Positions 22,245 through 33,613 of a stretch of 64,000 bases of DNA are shown one piece after another. Source of the stretch: Sclerotiophoma versabilis (taxonomy: Eukaryota; Ascomycota; Dothideomycetes; Pleosporales; Didymellaceae); assembly GCA_012274445.1 (NCBI GenBank), contig JAAROD010000080.1, positions 682,001 through 746,000 on the forward strand. Direction: 5' to 3'. The first letter of the stretch is position 1. Each line of letters opens with the position of its first letter. The notes under the pieces are model-generated. The model had not been told where the DNA came from. It did not search any database and saw nothing but the letters and a program-made list of their open reading frames with translations. A program made the translations under genes and the position numbers.

Positions 22245-23535
22245 TACTCTCTAGATAGTCTTTTATAAATAAAGAAGTATCTAATAAACTACTATATAGC
22301 TTATTACTTTATTTAGTAGTAATTATTATACTTTCTATATAAGGCACTATTTTAAGCTTCTAATTATTATTAGAGAAGCTTATTTTACTAGCGTAAGCTT
22401 TTTATATTAGTTTATACTTCTACTTTAACCTTATAATATTAAGTAGCTCTATATATTACTAGCTACTTAACTAAAAATATATAGCTTAACTATATACTAT
22501 CTACTTAATTTTAACTTCTCTATTACTTATTTTATTTATAGTTAGAGTTTTTATATAATATCTTATAGTAATAAGTAGTATAGGCATAGAGTAAGTAGCT
22601 TACTTTATTTTTACTAGAGCTAATTATTATATAATCAGCCCTCTCTACTAATTTTAACTATCTCTAAGTCTATTACTATAGCTATAAGTACTTTCTTATT
22701 TTACTCTTAATTTAAGCTTCTTCTACCTATTTAGGCTTTTAGCTGCTTACTATAAGCTTCTTAAGCTTCTTATACCTTATAAGTTACTTATAACTTATTA
22801 TTTAAGCTTAAGTTATAGCTTAGAAGGTAGCTACTCTTTTTCTACTAGCTTAGATAGCTTCTAATTAAGCTTCTTATATAGCTTTTCTAGGCTCTTTTTA
22901 ACTATTTAGCTAACTTTAGATAGAAAGAACCTAAGTCTAAGCACCTTACACGTACTACTACTACTACTACTACTAATACTAAGTACTACTATACTACTAC
23001 TACTACTACTAACTATACTACTACTAACTATACTACTACTACCTATACTCTACTTCTTATACCTTATATACCTACTATCTACCTCTACTACTTAGTCTTA
23101 CCTTTAGGTATTAGTAGTTTAGCTTTAGCTAATTAAGCTTCTTTTACTAGGCCTCTAGGCTCTATTAGAGACTCTAGCCCCCTCTCCTCTTACTTACTAC
23201 TACTGCCCTCTCTTTAGCTGCCTCCTCTGCTACTACTACTACCTCTACCTTAGCCTCTACTAGCTTCTGCCTCTGCTACTACTACTACTACTACTATTAT
23301 ACCTATTATAGGTACTATATAGGGTAAGCGCAGAACTATACTCTACTTAGGCTGTATATATACTCTACTAGTTAATAGCTTAGCTATGCAGTGCTATAAT
23401 ATAGCTAATACTAGCCTCTATACCTACTACTACTTCTAGTACTCTTTAGAGTACTCCTATTACTTTATATAGGTTCTAGAGCTTCTTAAGCTTATAGTAT
23501 ATAAACTAACAGCTCTTATAGCCTTAGCTCTCTTA
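21953..23535 (-). mobile_element. Truncated Copia LTR retrotransposon, 3' part
   Basis: On the minus strand a complete 3' LTR (21,953-22,244, 292 bp) follows a polypurine-like run. The adjoining 1.3 kb is the reverse complement of 32.1-33.3 kb in the full-length Copia, including its (CTA)n-rich region near 22,960-23,300. Similarity stops at about 23,535, where other repeat DNA starts. This copy is more strongly mutated than its partner. Confidence 0.85.
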
Positions 23536-25260
23536 AGGTAGTATTATAAACCTTAAGAGGTAGTATAGTAGAAGATAAGAGAAGGAAGAATTAATAATAC
23601 TTAGAGATAACCTAATAGTCTTTAAGAAGGTTAGTAATATAGAAACTAATAATATATAACTCTACCTATTCTAATCTCTTAGTAGAATGCTATAATAGAA
23701 TATATTATATATATTCTAGAGAATTCTATAATATACTAGATTAGAATAACTCTAGAACATTAGAACCTATATAGAATATTTATTAGTATATAGTAAGTAG
23801 AAATATAACTCTTATAGTTTATATTTAACTTAGTTAATTAAGTTTGTTTTTAGAATCTTAACCCTAACTCTTAAGCTAGATAGTCTACTCTATACTACTT
23901 ATTATTACCTTCTATTATTATAGTGTTTTACTAGGTAATAACTCTAACTCTTATAAACCTTTCTGTACTAGCGCTTATCTCTAAGAACTAATATAAATAG
24001 TACTTATAAGCTTTACTTAAAAGTATAACTTTAATACTTTAAATACCCCTAAAGATAAGTACTACTTTAGGAACCTATACTACCTCTAGCAGCTCTTGCA
24101 CTTAATAATCTAATAATAATATTAAGATAGAATAAGTGCTAGCTATACACTCTAGAGTTAGTGTTACTAAACCTAACTTCTACTATAGTAAATAACATAA
24201 GCTAGAGAACTAGCTTATATAGTAGGACCTCTTCTTTATATTTTAGAAAGAAGATATTACTAAAGAAAAATAAGTTACTCTTATTACTAGTTTTATGCAA
24301 GACAAGGCTTTTATCTAGATTAAACTCTTTCTCTAACGCTACTACGCTAATAGAGACTTAATAGTAATTAACTCTTAGTTTAAAGACTTTAACCTATTTA
24401 AGGAATAGATTTAACCTATATTTAGAGTCTTAAATAAACTAGTAATTATATAATATAATATCTAATATATTTATTAGGAACAATCTACTGCTAACTATAC
24501 TGCTAATTTCTAGCAGCTAGCTACGTTTACTAGATAGAATAACACAGTATTAATAACTATATTCTGTTAAGGACTAAAGCCTAAGGTTAAGAAAGAACTT
24601 ATGCGTACTACTATAAGTACTAATAACTTTAATAACCTAGTTAATAAGGCTATTAGTATTAATATTAAGCTTTATAAGCTTTAGTAGGAACTTAGAAATA
24701 ATCTATAAATACGCTTTGCGCCTATAGAATAACACCTACTACTGTGTAATTTATAGCGTAATAACCTTAATTAAGGAAACTAAGAAAATAACTGCTATTA
24801 GTTAAACACTAGACGCTGTGTATATAATAGTACTAGTAGTAGTTACTATAGACTAGAGGCTATAGACCTGTCTAATATTAACAAGAGACTAGAACTGTAA
24901 TAGAATTAGAAAAACAAGGGTAGTAACAGGAAGAACAAGTCTAGTGTAACTTATTATAGATATAGTAAGCAAGGCTACTACGCTAAGGATTAAAGAACTA
25001 TTAAAGTTATACTTTTAAGTAAAGCTTATAAGCACTATTTATATTAGTTCTTAGAAATAAGCATTAGTATAGGAAGATTTATAAGAGTAGAAGTTATTAC
25101 CTAGTAAAATACTATAATAATAGAAGGTAATAATAAGTAGTATAGAGTAGACTATCTAGCTTAAGAGTTAGAGTTAAAATTCTAAAAACAAACTTAATTA
25201 ACTAAGTTAAATATAAACTATAAGAGTTATATTTCTACTTACTATATACTTACTAGAATA
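23536..25260 (+). mobile_element. Gypsy gag fragment flanked by inverted repeats
   Basis: Between 24,013 and 25,024 lies a gag relic. Near 24,945-24,990 it reads TYYRYSKQGYYAKD, which is a CCHC zinc knuckle (C-x2-C-x4-H-x4-C) with Cys and His turned into Tyr. The same gag is present on minus at about 37.5-38.28 kb. The gag piece is bracketed by a 230-bp inverted pair (about 23,785-24,012 and 25,025-25,255, roughly 90% identical), probably LTR pieces brought together by rearrangement. Confidence 0.7.
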
Positions 25261-25264
25261 TAAT

Positions 25265-25390
25265 ACTTATTAATAAGTAACTAGAGTTAGTTTAATAAAA
25301 TATATAGTATTACTTATTAATAAGTAATAATATATAATACTTACTAATAAGTATATTATATATATTATACTTATTAATAAGTATATTATA
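25265..25390. repeat. Tandem copies of a short palindrome
   Basis: Several copies of ACTTATTAATAAGT-like palindromes are separated by TATA-rich linkers. They could extrude cruciforms. They abut the inverted repeat of the gag fragment. Confidence 0.6.
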
Positions 25391-26151
25391 TAACTATATA
25401 AAGAGAGATTCTTTCTAACTCTGCTTCTAGCTCTAGAGTAAGAGCTCTAGTTAGCTACTTAATTACTATACTACTTTATCTATACAGAATTATAATACTA
25501 TTCTTCTTCTTTTTTAGGTTTATTCTTAAACTATATAACTAGAATCTAGGCTTATATAAAACTAAGCTTATTTCTATACCTAGTAACTTATTTATTAAGA
25601 TATCTTCTTATACCTATAACCTTTAACTTAGTTTAGAAATTTATTAAGCTAATACTTCTACTAAAGTTCTCTATAACTATTATTTCTTTAAAGGCTATAA
25701 GTACTATATTATACTAAATACTATAAAGTATTTAAAGTATACTAAGTATATAAAGACTAGAAAGCCTTATATTAATATATTATAAAAGTTACTAGATTAT
25801 ACTTATAAAGAGTATAAAAAGAAAGTAAAAGAAGATAAAACTCTATTAGTAACTATTATTATATAGTTATTATAAAATAAGAAGATTCTAAAATAAGCTA
25901 AGAATTATATATAGTAAAAGGCGCTGTGTATAGTAAATAAAATAGCTAAATTAAAAGAACTAAATCTTACTAAGAAGATAGATTATCTAGTAGTATTAAT
26001 AGGTATATATACTTTACCTATAACCTAGGCTACTCTTAGGCTTATTAAGAAGTCTGTTATAAATTATAGTACTTCTATACTAATTAGTAGTAGTTTATAA
26101 GATATATTAGAGGTTTCTATATATTTTCTAATTCTAAGTAACCTAACTACT
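25391..26151 (+). mobile_element. Relic of an unidentified element with a mutated Cys-rich frame
   Basis: On plus, about 25,670-26,000 reads as a frame rich in Tyr at regular spacing (YYFFKGYKYYI), then a Lys/Glu-rich helix (EYKKKVKEDKTLL) interrupted by stops. The pattern resembles Cys-rich zinc-binding ORFs common in fungal repeats, with Cys changed to Tyr by RIP. The assignment is tentative. The full-length Copia inserted into this element at CTACT. Confidence 0.4.
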
Positions 26152-26443
26152 TATTATACAAGCAAGCTGCTAGCTTACTACTAGGCTAAGCAAGGCGTTA
26201 GCGCATTAGAGCTAGGCATTACCTAAAGTATAAGCCTATACACTTAAGCTTATAGCCAACTCTTAAGAAGCTTAGTAGTTAAGCTAACTACAGTTAAGCA
26301 GACCTGCTACTGCCTATAAGCTTAATTCTAGAGTTATATAACTAATAATATCTCCTTTATATATAAACAGTTATAATATCTAGATAGATAGGCACTAATT
26401 AATTATTTAATTACCTAAGTATTATACTGCAAGCTTATTAACA
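26152..26443 (+). repeat. 5' LTR of the full-length Copia
   Basis: 292 bp, the same length as the 3' LTR. It retains several CA/TG dinucleotides that are TA in the 3' LTR (for example CAAGCAAGCTGC against TAAGTAAGCTAC). Confidence 0.9.
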
Positions 26444-26457
26444 GTTATAAGCCTAGC
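26444..26457 (+). other. Primer-binding site for the initiator tRNA-Met anticodon arm
   Basis: GTTATAAGCCTAGC directly follows the LTR. Undoing one TA-to-TG and one TA-to-CA change gives GTTATGAGCCCAGC, the complement of GCTGGGCTCATAAC, which is the anticodon arm of fungal initiator tRNA-Met. Copia of Drosophila and yeast Ty5 also use an internal tRNA-Met site. Confidence 0.7.
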
Positions 26458-29400
26458 TTCTAAAGAGTAGTAGATCTCTCTGCGCACTTAGCTAATTAAG
26501 CTATTTAGACAGTACTTAACTGCTCTAATTAAAACTCTCTTTTACCCTGCTACTAAACTAAATAATAAGCAAGCTAGTTAACTACAGCTTATAAGCTTTA
26601 TTAGCTATACTAGCTAGTGCCTACTAGCTGCGCTCTAGAAATAACTAGCCTAATTAGTATATTTAGCTTACCTAGCACGCTAAGCTATATAATATATAGG
26701 ATCTTATTAACCTAGACGCCCCTAATATACTAAGTATGCATAAAGAAGCCTCTAAGCTGCCTACTATTAGCTTAATTATAGAGCTAGAAGCTACTAAGCA
26801 TCTATTAACTAGCTTAACCTATAATAACTACCTATATGCACAAGCTACCTATAGCTAGTCTACCTAACCTACTAAAGTATAATTAAGCCCTAAGGCATAT
26901 AACTATAAGCTTGCAAAATATAAAATATAAATAAGTAAGTAGGCTGCTAAGGCAGAGCGTCTTTAGAAACTATAGAACTAGGTTAATACTATAGTAGCTC
27001 TATTAATTATTTTACTAGTAATAGTATAGCTTATTACTAATAACAAGACTATACTATAATTACTTATATAAGCACTACGCTAGGAGCTTGCTCTTACTAT
27101 ACTAAGTACTAAGAACTAAGTTAGGGCAGAGTATAGAGCCTACCTTAGAGCAGCTAGGCAAGAATAAGCTACTCTATAAGACTAGTACTAGAAGTAGTTA
27201 TACCTATATATAAGAGCTAAGTCTTATAAGCTTATAGAAGTTAATAGAGAGCTTACTGTTTAAGATTTCCTTAATACGTTAGGGCATAGAATTACTCTAG
27301 AATAGGCTTATACTATATACTAAAGGATTATTTAGGATACTATCTTAGGGCTTAAAACGCTTAATTTAAACTAAGTAAGTAGGGTCTTTAGTAGCTTAAT
27401 ACATAAATATATAATTAGGTTAAGTAAAGATAACCTAGAGATATTTATAACCTTTAGTAATTAATTAAACACCTAGAGAGCTCCTGCAGGGAAGCCTAAC
27501 AGCTTAAGTTTAAAATAAATAGGCTATAGTTGCCCCTGTAAGACTAAGAGTTACACCTACCTATAGAAACTAACACAGTACTAAGCACTTAAGACTATAG
27601 TAATAGGCTTATCTTTACCTCTATATAAACTAAGAGACTAAGCTTATTAGCAAATACTCTAGAAGCTTAATTATAGGGAGTTTAAAGACCTTAAGAAGAA
27701 AATTAAGCAACTTAGCTAGTACTTAAAAACTTACTACTTAATCTAGGCCTTAGGAGGTCCCTAACTAGTAGCTAGGATACTATAAGTTAAGTTTCTAGGC
27801 AATATACAAGCAGCTCTAATTAACCTAAGAATAATAAGCGCTCTTAGCAACACCTAGCTAATAAGAGAAACTCTAGAGGTATATAACCTTATAGATTTTA
27901 ACGCTTATCTACTCTCTAAAAGTATAATTCTAGATAATAGAGCTGCTACACACCTAGTTAACAGCGCTAGGCACCTTATACCTAGGTCTTTCTACTTATC
28001 TAATTCTAGCAATACTATAGAGGCAGGCACCTAAGCGTTTCCTATAGTAGGCTAAGGAGCTTATTTACTAAAGAACGCTCTTTATAGGAAGCGCAGCCTA
28101 TATACTAAGAACTTACTCCTTTAGAATATTATTATAGTTAAAGGTTTTTATATTAATATTATCTTAGAAGCTTAATTGCAAGAAAAGAGGGTATAGTACT
28201 TAGGGCTTAACAGTACTCTATAGGTAGAATATATTAAAGACCTTAATATAAGTATTATGTGTGCTACTCTACAGCATGCTTATAACCTTACCTTCCTTAA
28301 ATATAAACCTCTTTCTTACTATCCTATAAGCCTTCTAAACGCAGTAATAATAAAATAATTATATAACTCCTATCTCTACAGCTTAAGTAAGCGCCTCTAG
28401 TATACTAGAGCTAGCTACCTTAGCCTAGAAGCTCTATAAGCACTTATAAAGCGCACGCGCAGTATATATATAGCTAAGGTACTCTAAAAGAATTATAAGA
28501 GTTATGTAATAACCTATACTAAGCAGGTAGTATTATAAAGAAAGCGCAAGAAACTAGCTCGCCCCTTCTAGTAAATTAGCTAGGACCTATTTAATATGCC
28601 TCTAGGCTATAAAGGTAAGTTATAGATACTTTTAATTAAGAAGTACTATAGTAAGAAGCTCTTTATATACCTACTATAGAGAAAGACTTAAATTAAAATC
28701 CTCTAAGTCCTTACTAATTTTTTAAGCTAGGTAGCTACTTAGTATAAGCTTAAAATCTACAAGATTAGCTAAGACAATAACATAGCTATACTACTATAGC
28801 AAGGGAGCTCTGTATATAAGCGCTAGGCGCTTAATATAGAGATTAATATTAAGTATATACCTCTCTATATATATAAGCTAAATAGCGTAGTAGAAAGAGG
28901 TAAATAGAAGATAATTACTAAGTTAATAAAAATAAGAAGCAGCATAAACCTACCTAAGAAGCTCTAGCTAGAGGTTATTATAGCTGCTGTATAGCTTTAT
29001 AATATAAGTTCTACGCACTTAAATAAGCTGTATAGCCTAAATAAAGAGCTTAATTAGTAGTTTGCATAGTACTTTTAATAGTACTAACCTAAGCAGGTAA
29101 GAGCACTTATAGCTAATTTAAGACCTAATTAGAGCAGAATATATATATATAGCTGCTAAGCATATCTCTTAAATAGAAAATAAGCAGCTAGCTATAATAG
29201 AAGGAGCTTTAAAGTTACTCTAAGAGGTTATATTAGTTACCTTATTAGTTATTAAGCTTCTAACATATACTAAATATAGGTACCCTAACTTAACTAGGTA
29301 ATTATAACGTATAATATAACCTTTAATAAGGAGCTCTTTTATAACTAAGTTAATAAGTTAACTACACTTCTAGTTATAGAAGTAGTAGAGGTTATAGAAG

Positions 29401-32282
29401 TCTTCTATAAGCCTAGTAAGATAGTAGATATAAGAAAAGTAATTAAGCTCTTTATTACTAAGAGAGAAGATCTATTACTTAAATTACCTTCTATATAATA
29501 GCTTAAGGGTAAGCCCTTAGAAGAAGCTTAATTAGTAGAAGGCTAGTCTAGTAATAAGTAAGCTCCTAAGGTAGAGACTATATAATTAGTTAGCTTAGCT
29601 AGTAAACTAATAGAGATCTGCATAGGGTGCTAAGAACTAGGCCTTCTCTCCCCTAACCTAACACTAGAACCTAAGTATCTAGTAGTAAGTAGAAAAGCTT
29701 CTATAGAAAAGTACCTATCTAGAAGCTTATAGAAAGTGCACTCTACTATTAAAGAAGAGAGCCTACTAGTAGGTAATAAGAATTGCAACAATTTACTAAT
29801 AAGAAGACCTAACTCTCTAATTATTCTTATACCTTCTTAGAGATTAACAAGAGCAGGTAAACTAACTATAAGCTGCGCTAATTAGTATAGAACTATTAGC
29901 CTACTAATATAATTAAGCTGCAGGCTATATAACTAAGAGCATAATAAGCTTAGAGAAGATAACAGAGCAGGTATATATACTATAATAAGCTTAATAGAGT
30001 AAGACAGTTACCTTTAGCTACTTAGAAGCTTATTTAATTATATAAATAAGTATAGAAACTAGAGAAGAGACCTTATTATAATCTACGCAGTTATTACAGC
30101 CTTAGTAATAAGGTTAGAGAAACTATTAGCTAAAAATAAGCAGCAGGTACACTATAACTAGCTCTCTCTAGTTCCTAATATATAGAAAGAGCTTACTAAT
30201 TACCCCTTAGGTACTCTATTCTACTAGGCCTATATAAAAGAGATTGCAACGCTTACTAAGAAAAATACCTAGAAAGAAATAGATAAAATAAGCTCCTAGG
30301 CTAGAGCTCTACTACTTAAATAGGTATTTACTTATAAGCTTAATTAAGACAGCTACTTTATAAAATATAAAGCTAGAATATGCATATGCAGAGACCTCTA
30401 GGCAAAGAATTTAATTAAGTTAACCTATACTATAATACTTACTATAAGGTCCTTCTATACTATAGCAGCTATAGTAGCTTAGTTTAATTTAGAGCTACTA
30501 TAGTATAATATAAGCAGCGCGTTTCTTAATATAAGCTACTAAGACTAGCTACTAGTACTATATAAGCTACCTAATAGATTTAAGAAGCTTAAGTAGGTAG
30601 TACTACTACTACAGGCTCTATATAGTCTCTAGAACTCCCCTATCCTATAGTATAAGAAGCTGTTTAGCACCTTCTAGAAGCTTAGTTTAACAGTATTAAA
30701 AGAAGAGCTATGCTTATTCTTTAATAATAAGCAAAAAATTATCTTACTCTTCTATATTAATAATATACTTCTTACTTATTATAAGAATAATTAAGCAGCT
30801 ATAGAGTAGTTAATAAGCTTATTAATAGCTAAATATTAGATTATAGATTATAAAGCTGCTAAATAGTTCTTAGGAGTTTATATTATATAAGATTAAGCAG
30901 TTTAAGTAATAACACTTACTTATAACTCCTATATTAAGAAGCTTACTACTAAGTTTAAGGTTTTAGAGAAGAGGTTACTTCTAAGCATTCTCTTCTCTAT
31001 AATTAAGCTTTAGAAGCATATAGGAGAAGCTTTAAAGTAAGAAATTAAGGCTTATTAGAAGTAGGTAGAGTTAATATTATATACTATAATTATAATATAG
31101 CTAGACGTTGCGTATACAGCTTCTTAGCTGTCTTACTATCTTATAAATTCTAGAGCTGCTTACTTCTAAGCAGCTGCTTAAGTTATTAGCTACCTATATA
31201 GAACTAAGTACCTAGGTATATAGTATAGAGCTTATTTAGGCAGCTAGCTTCTTATATATAGAGACACTTTATTTACTAATAATAGTAAATTATATTAATT
31301 ATCTTAGAGGTATATTATATAGCTCTTTAGCAGCCTAATTATATAAAAGGCAGCTAGGCAGTCTACAGTAACTACCTTAATAACTAAAGCTAAACTACTA
31401 GCTCTTAAGTATATAGCTAAGAAGAGTACTACTCTAAAGTAATTTCTCTATAAGCTCTGCCTTAACCTAGAGGTTACTTAGGAGATATTCTATAATAATT
31501 AGTAAACTATATAGTTAGTAGTAGAAGAGAGTAAGTAGCTTACTACCTAGCTACGCTATATAGATATACAGAATATATAGCTTAAATAAGAGTATATAAA
31601 AGGTACCTTTACAGTAACCTATATAAAAATAAGTAAGATACCTACTAATAGGTTAATAAAAGCGCTTCCTAGGTAGGCTTATAAGCACTTTTTAACCTAC
31701 CTAAACCTTTATAATATAAATAGTAAGGTATAATAGGTTATAGAGTTATAAAAAGAGTAGTTAAAAGAGAGAGTAAATAATTAATTTAACTGCTAAAGAG
31801 AATAACTTTCTCTTCTTAGGTACCTACTACTAAACTTCTAAATCTAGAGCTCCTCCCTTAGTTTCTATTAAAACTATAACCCTCTACTAGAAGCTTCTTT
31901 ATTATATACTAAGTAATATATAGGTCTATAGACCTCTATAAGCTTATTAGCACTAAACTATATTATAGAGAAAGAATAGTAACCTATAGAAGTAGTTATA
32001 CCTCTAGACGCTAGCAGCTTATTAGTAAGAGTAATACTAACTACCTTAAAGAGGCTAGGGCTATAAGAGCTATTAGTTTATATACTATAAGCTTAAGAAG
32101 CTCTAGAACCTATATAGGGTAATAGGAGTGCCCTAAAGAGCACTAGAAGCAGCAGTAGGCACAGGGGCTAGTATTAGCTATGTTATAGCACTGTGCAGCT
32201 AAGCTGTTAACTAGTAGAGCGTGCACACAGCCTAAGTAGAGTATAATTCTACACTTACCCTGCATAGTGCCTATAACAGGCG

Positions 32283-32620
32283 TAATAGTAGTAGTAGTAG
32301 TAGTAGTAGTAGGAGCAGGAGCTAGCAGAGGCAGAGGCAGAGGCAGCAGCAGCAGTAGAAGAGGCAGCTAGAGGGGGGGTAGCAGCAGCAGGTAAGAGGG
32401 GAGGAGGCTAGAGTCTCTAATAGAGCCTAAGGGCCTAGTAGAAGAAGCTTAATTAGCTAAAGCTAAACTACTAACACCTAAAAGTAAGACTAAGTAGTAG
32501 AGGTAGGTAGTAGGCGTGTAAGGCGCGAGAAGCAGAGCACAGGCAGTAGTAGTATAGTTAGTAGTAGCAGTAGTAGCGCAGCAGCGCTTAGTATTAGTAG
32601 CAGTAGTAGCAGTAGTGCGT
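32283..32620 (+). repeat. GTA/GCA trinucleotide-rich segment in the Copia 3' region
   Basis: Runs of GTA, GCA and AGC triplets occur near 32,283-32,360 and 32,530-32,620. The same place in the other Copia copies carries CTA/ACT arrays (22,960-23,300; 39,430-39,512), so the array is part of the element. Confidence 0.7.
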
Positions 32621-33316
32621 GTAAGGTACTTAGACTTAGGTTCTTTCTATCTAAAGTTAGCTAAATAGTTAAAAAGAGCCTAGAAAAGCTATATAAGAAG
32701 CTTAATTAGAAGCTGTCTAAGCTAGTAGGAAAAGAGCAGCTACTTCCTAGCTATAACTTAAGCTTAAATAATAAGTTATAAGTAACTTAAGAGGTATAAG
32801 AAGCTTAAGAAGCTTATAGTAAGTAGCTAAATAAGTAGAAGAAGCTTAAATTAAGAGTAAAATAAGAGAGTACTTATAGCTATAGTAATAAACTTAGAGA
32901 TAGTTAAAACTAGTAAAGAGGGCTAATTATTATATAATTAGCTCTAGTAAAGGTAAAGTAAGCTACTTACTCTATGCCTATACTACTTATTACTATAAGA
33001 TATTATATAAAAACTCTAACTGTAAATAAACTAGGTAATAGAGAAGTTAAAATTAAGTAGATAGTATATAGTTAAGCTATATGTTTTAAGTTAAGTATTT
33101 AGTAATACGCAGAGCTGCTTAATATTATAAGGTTAAAGTAGAAGTATAAACTAATATAAAAAGTTTACGCTAGTAAAATAAGCTTCTCTAATAATAATTA
33201 GAAGCTTAAAATAGTACTTTATATAGAAAGTATAATAATTACTACTAAATAAAGTAATAAGCTATATAGTAGTTTATTAGATACTTCTTTATTTATAGAA
33301 AACTATCTAGAAAGTG

Positions 33317-33608
33317 TGTTATATAAGTAAGCTACTAGCTTACTACTAAGCTAAGTAAGGTATTAGTATATTAGAGCTAGGTATTACCTAAAGTATAAGC
33401 CTGTGCGCCTAAGCTTATAGCTAACTCTTAAGAAGCTTAGTAGTTAAGCTAACTATAGTTAAGTAGACCTACTACTACCTATAAGCTTAATTCTAGGGTT
33501 ATATAACTAATAATATCTCCTTTATATATAAACAGTTATTACGTCTAGATAGATAGGTACTAATTAATTATTTAATTACCTAAGTATTATACTATAAGCT
33601 TATTAATA
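33317..33608 (+). repeat. 3' LTR of the full-length Copia
   Basis: Starts with an unmutated TGTTATATAAG and ends TATTAATA before the target duplication CTACT. Confidence 0.9.
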
Positions 33609-33613
33609 CTACT

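Larger units (their letters stand above)
26152..33608 (+). mobile_element. Full-length Copia LTR retrotransposon, RIP-inactivated
   Basis: LTRs of 292 bp lie at 26,152-26,443 and 33,317-33,608, flanked by the 5-bp duplication CTACT (26,147-26,151 and 33,609-33,613). The 3' LTR keeps its TGTTATA start; the 5' one reads TATTATA. A primer-binding site follows the 5' LTR (26,444-26,457), and CTAGAAAG precedes the 3' LTR. Coding relics run in Copia order. The reverse transcriptase YINN at 30,753-30,764 is preceded by LLF (originally YVDD). The RNase H block is at 31,329-31,412 (KAARQSTV intact, with stops around it). Stops throughout make it non-autonomous. More CA/TG survives here than in neighbouring copies, mostly in GCA/TGC contexts, so this insertion was hit more lightly or more recently. 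Confidence 0.93.

Noticed and set aside
22950..23060. CTA repeats considered as a CRISPR-like or minisatellite array
   Set aside because: Simple trinucleotide slippage at a place repeated in every Copia copy; no spacers.
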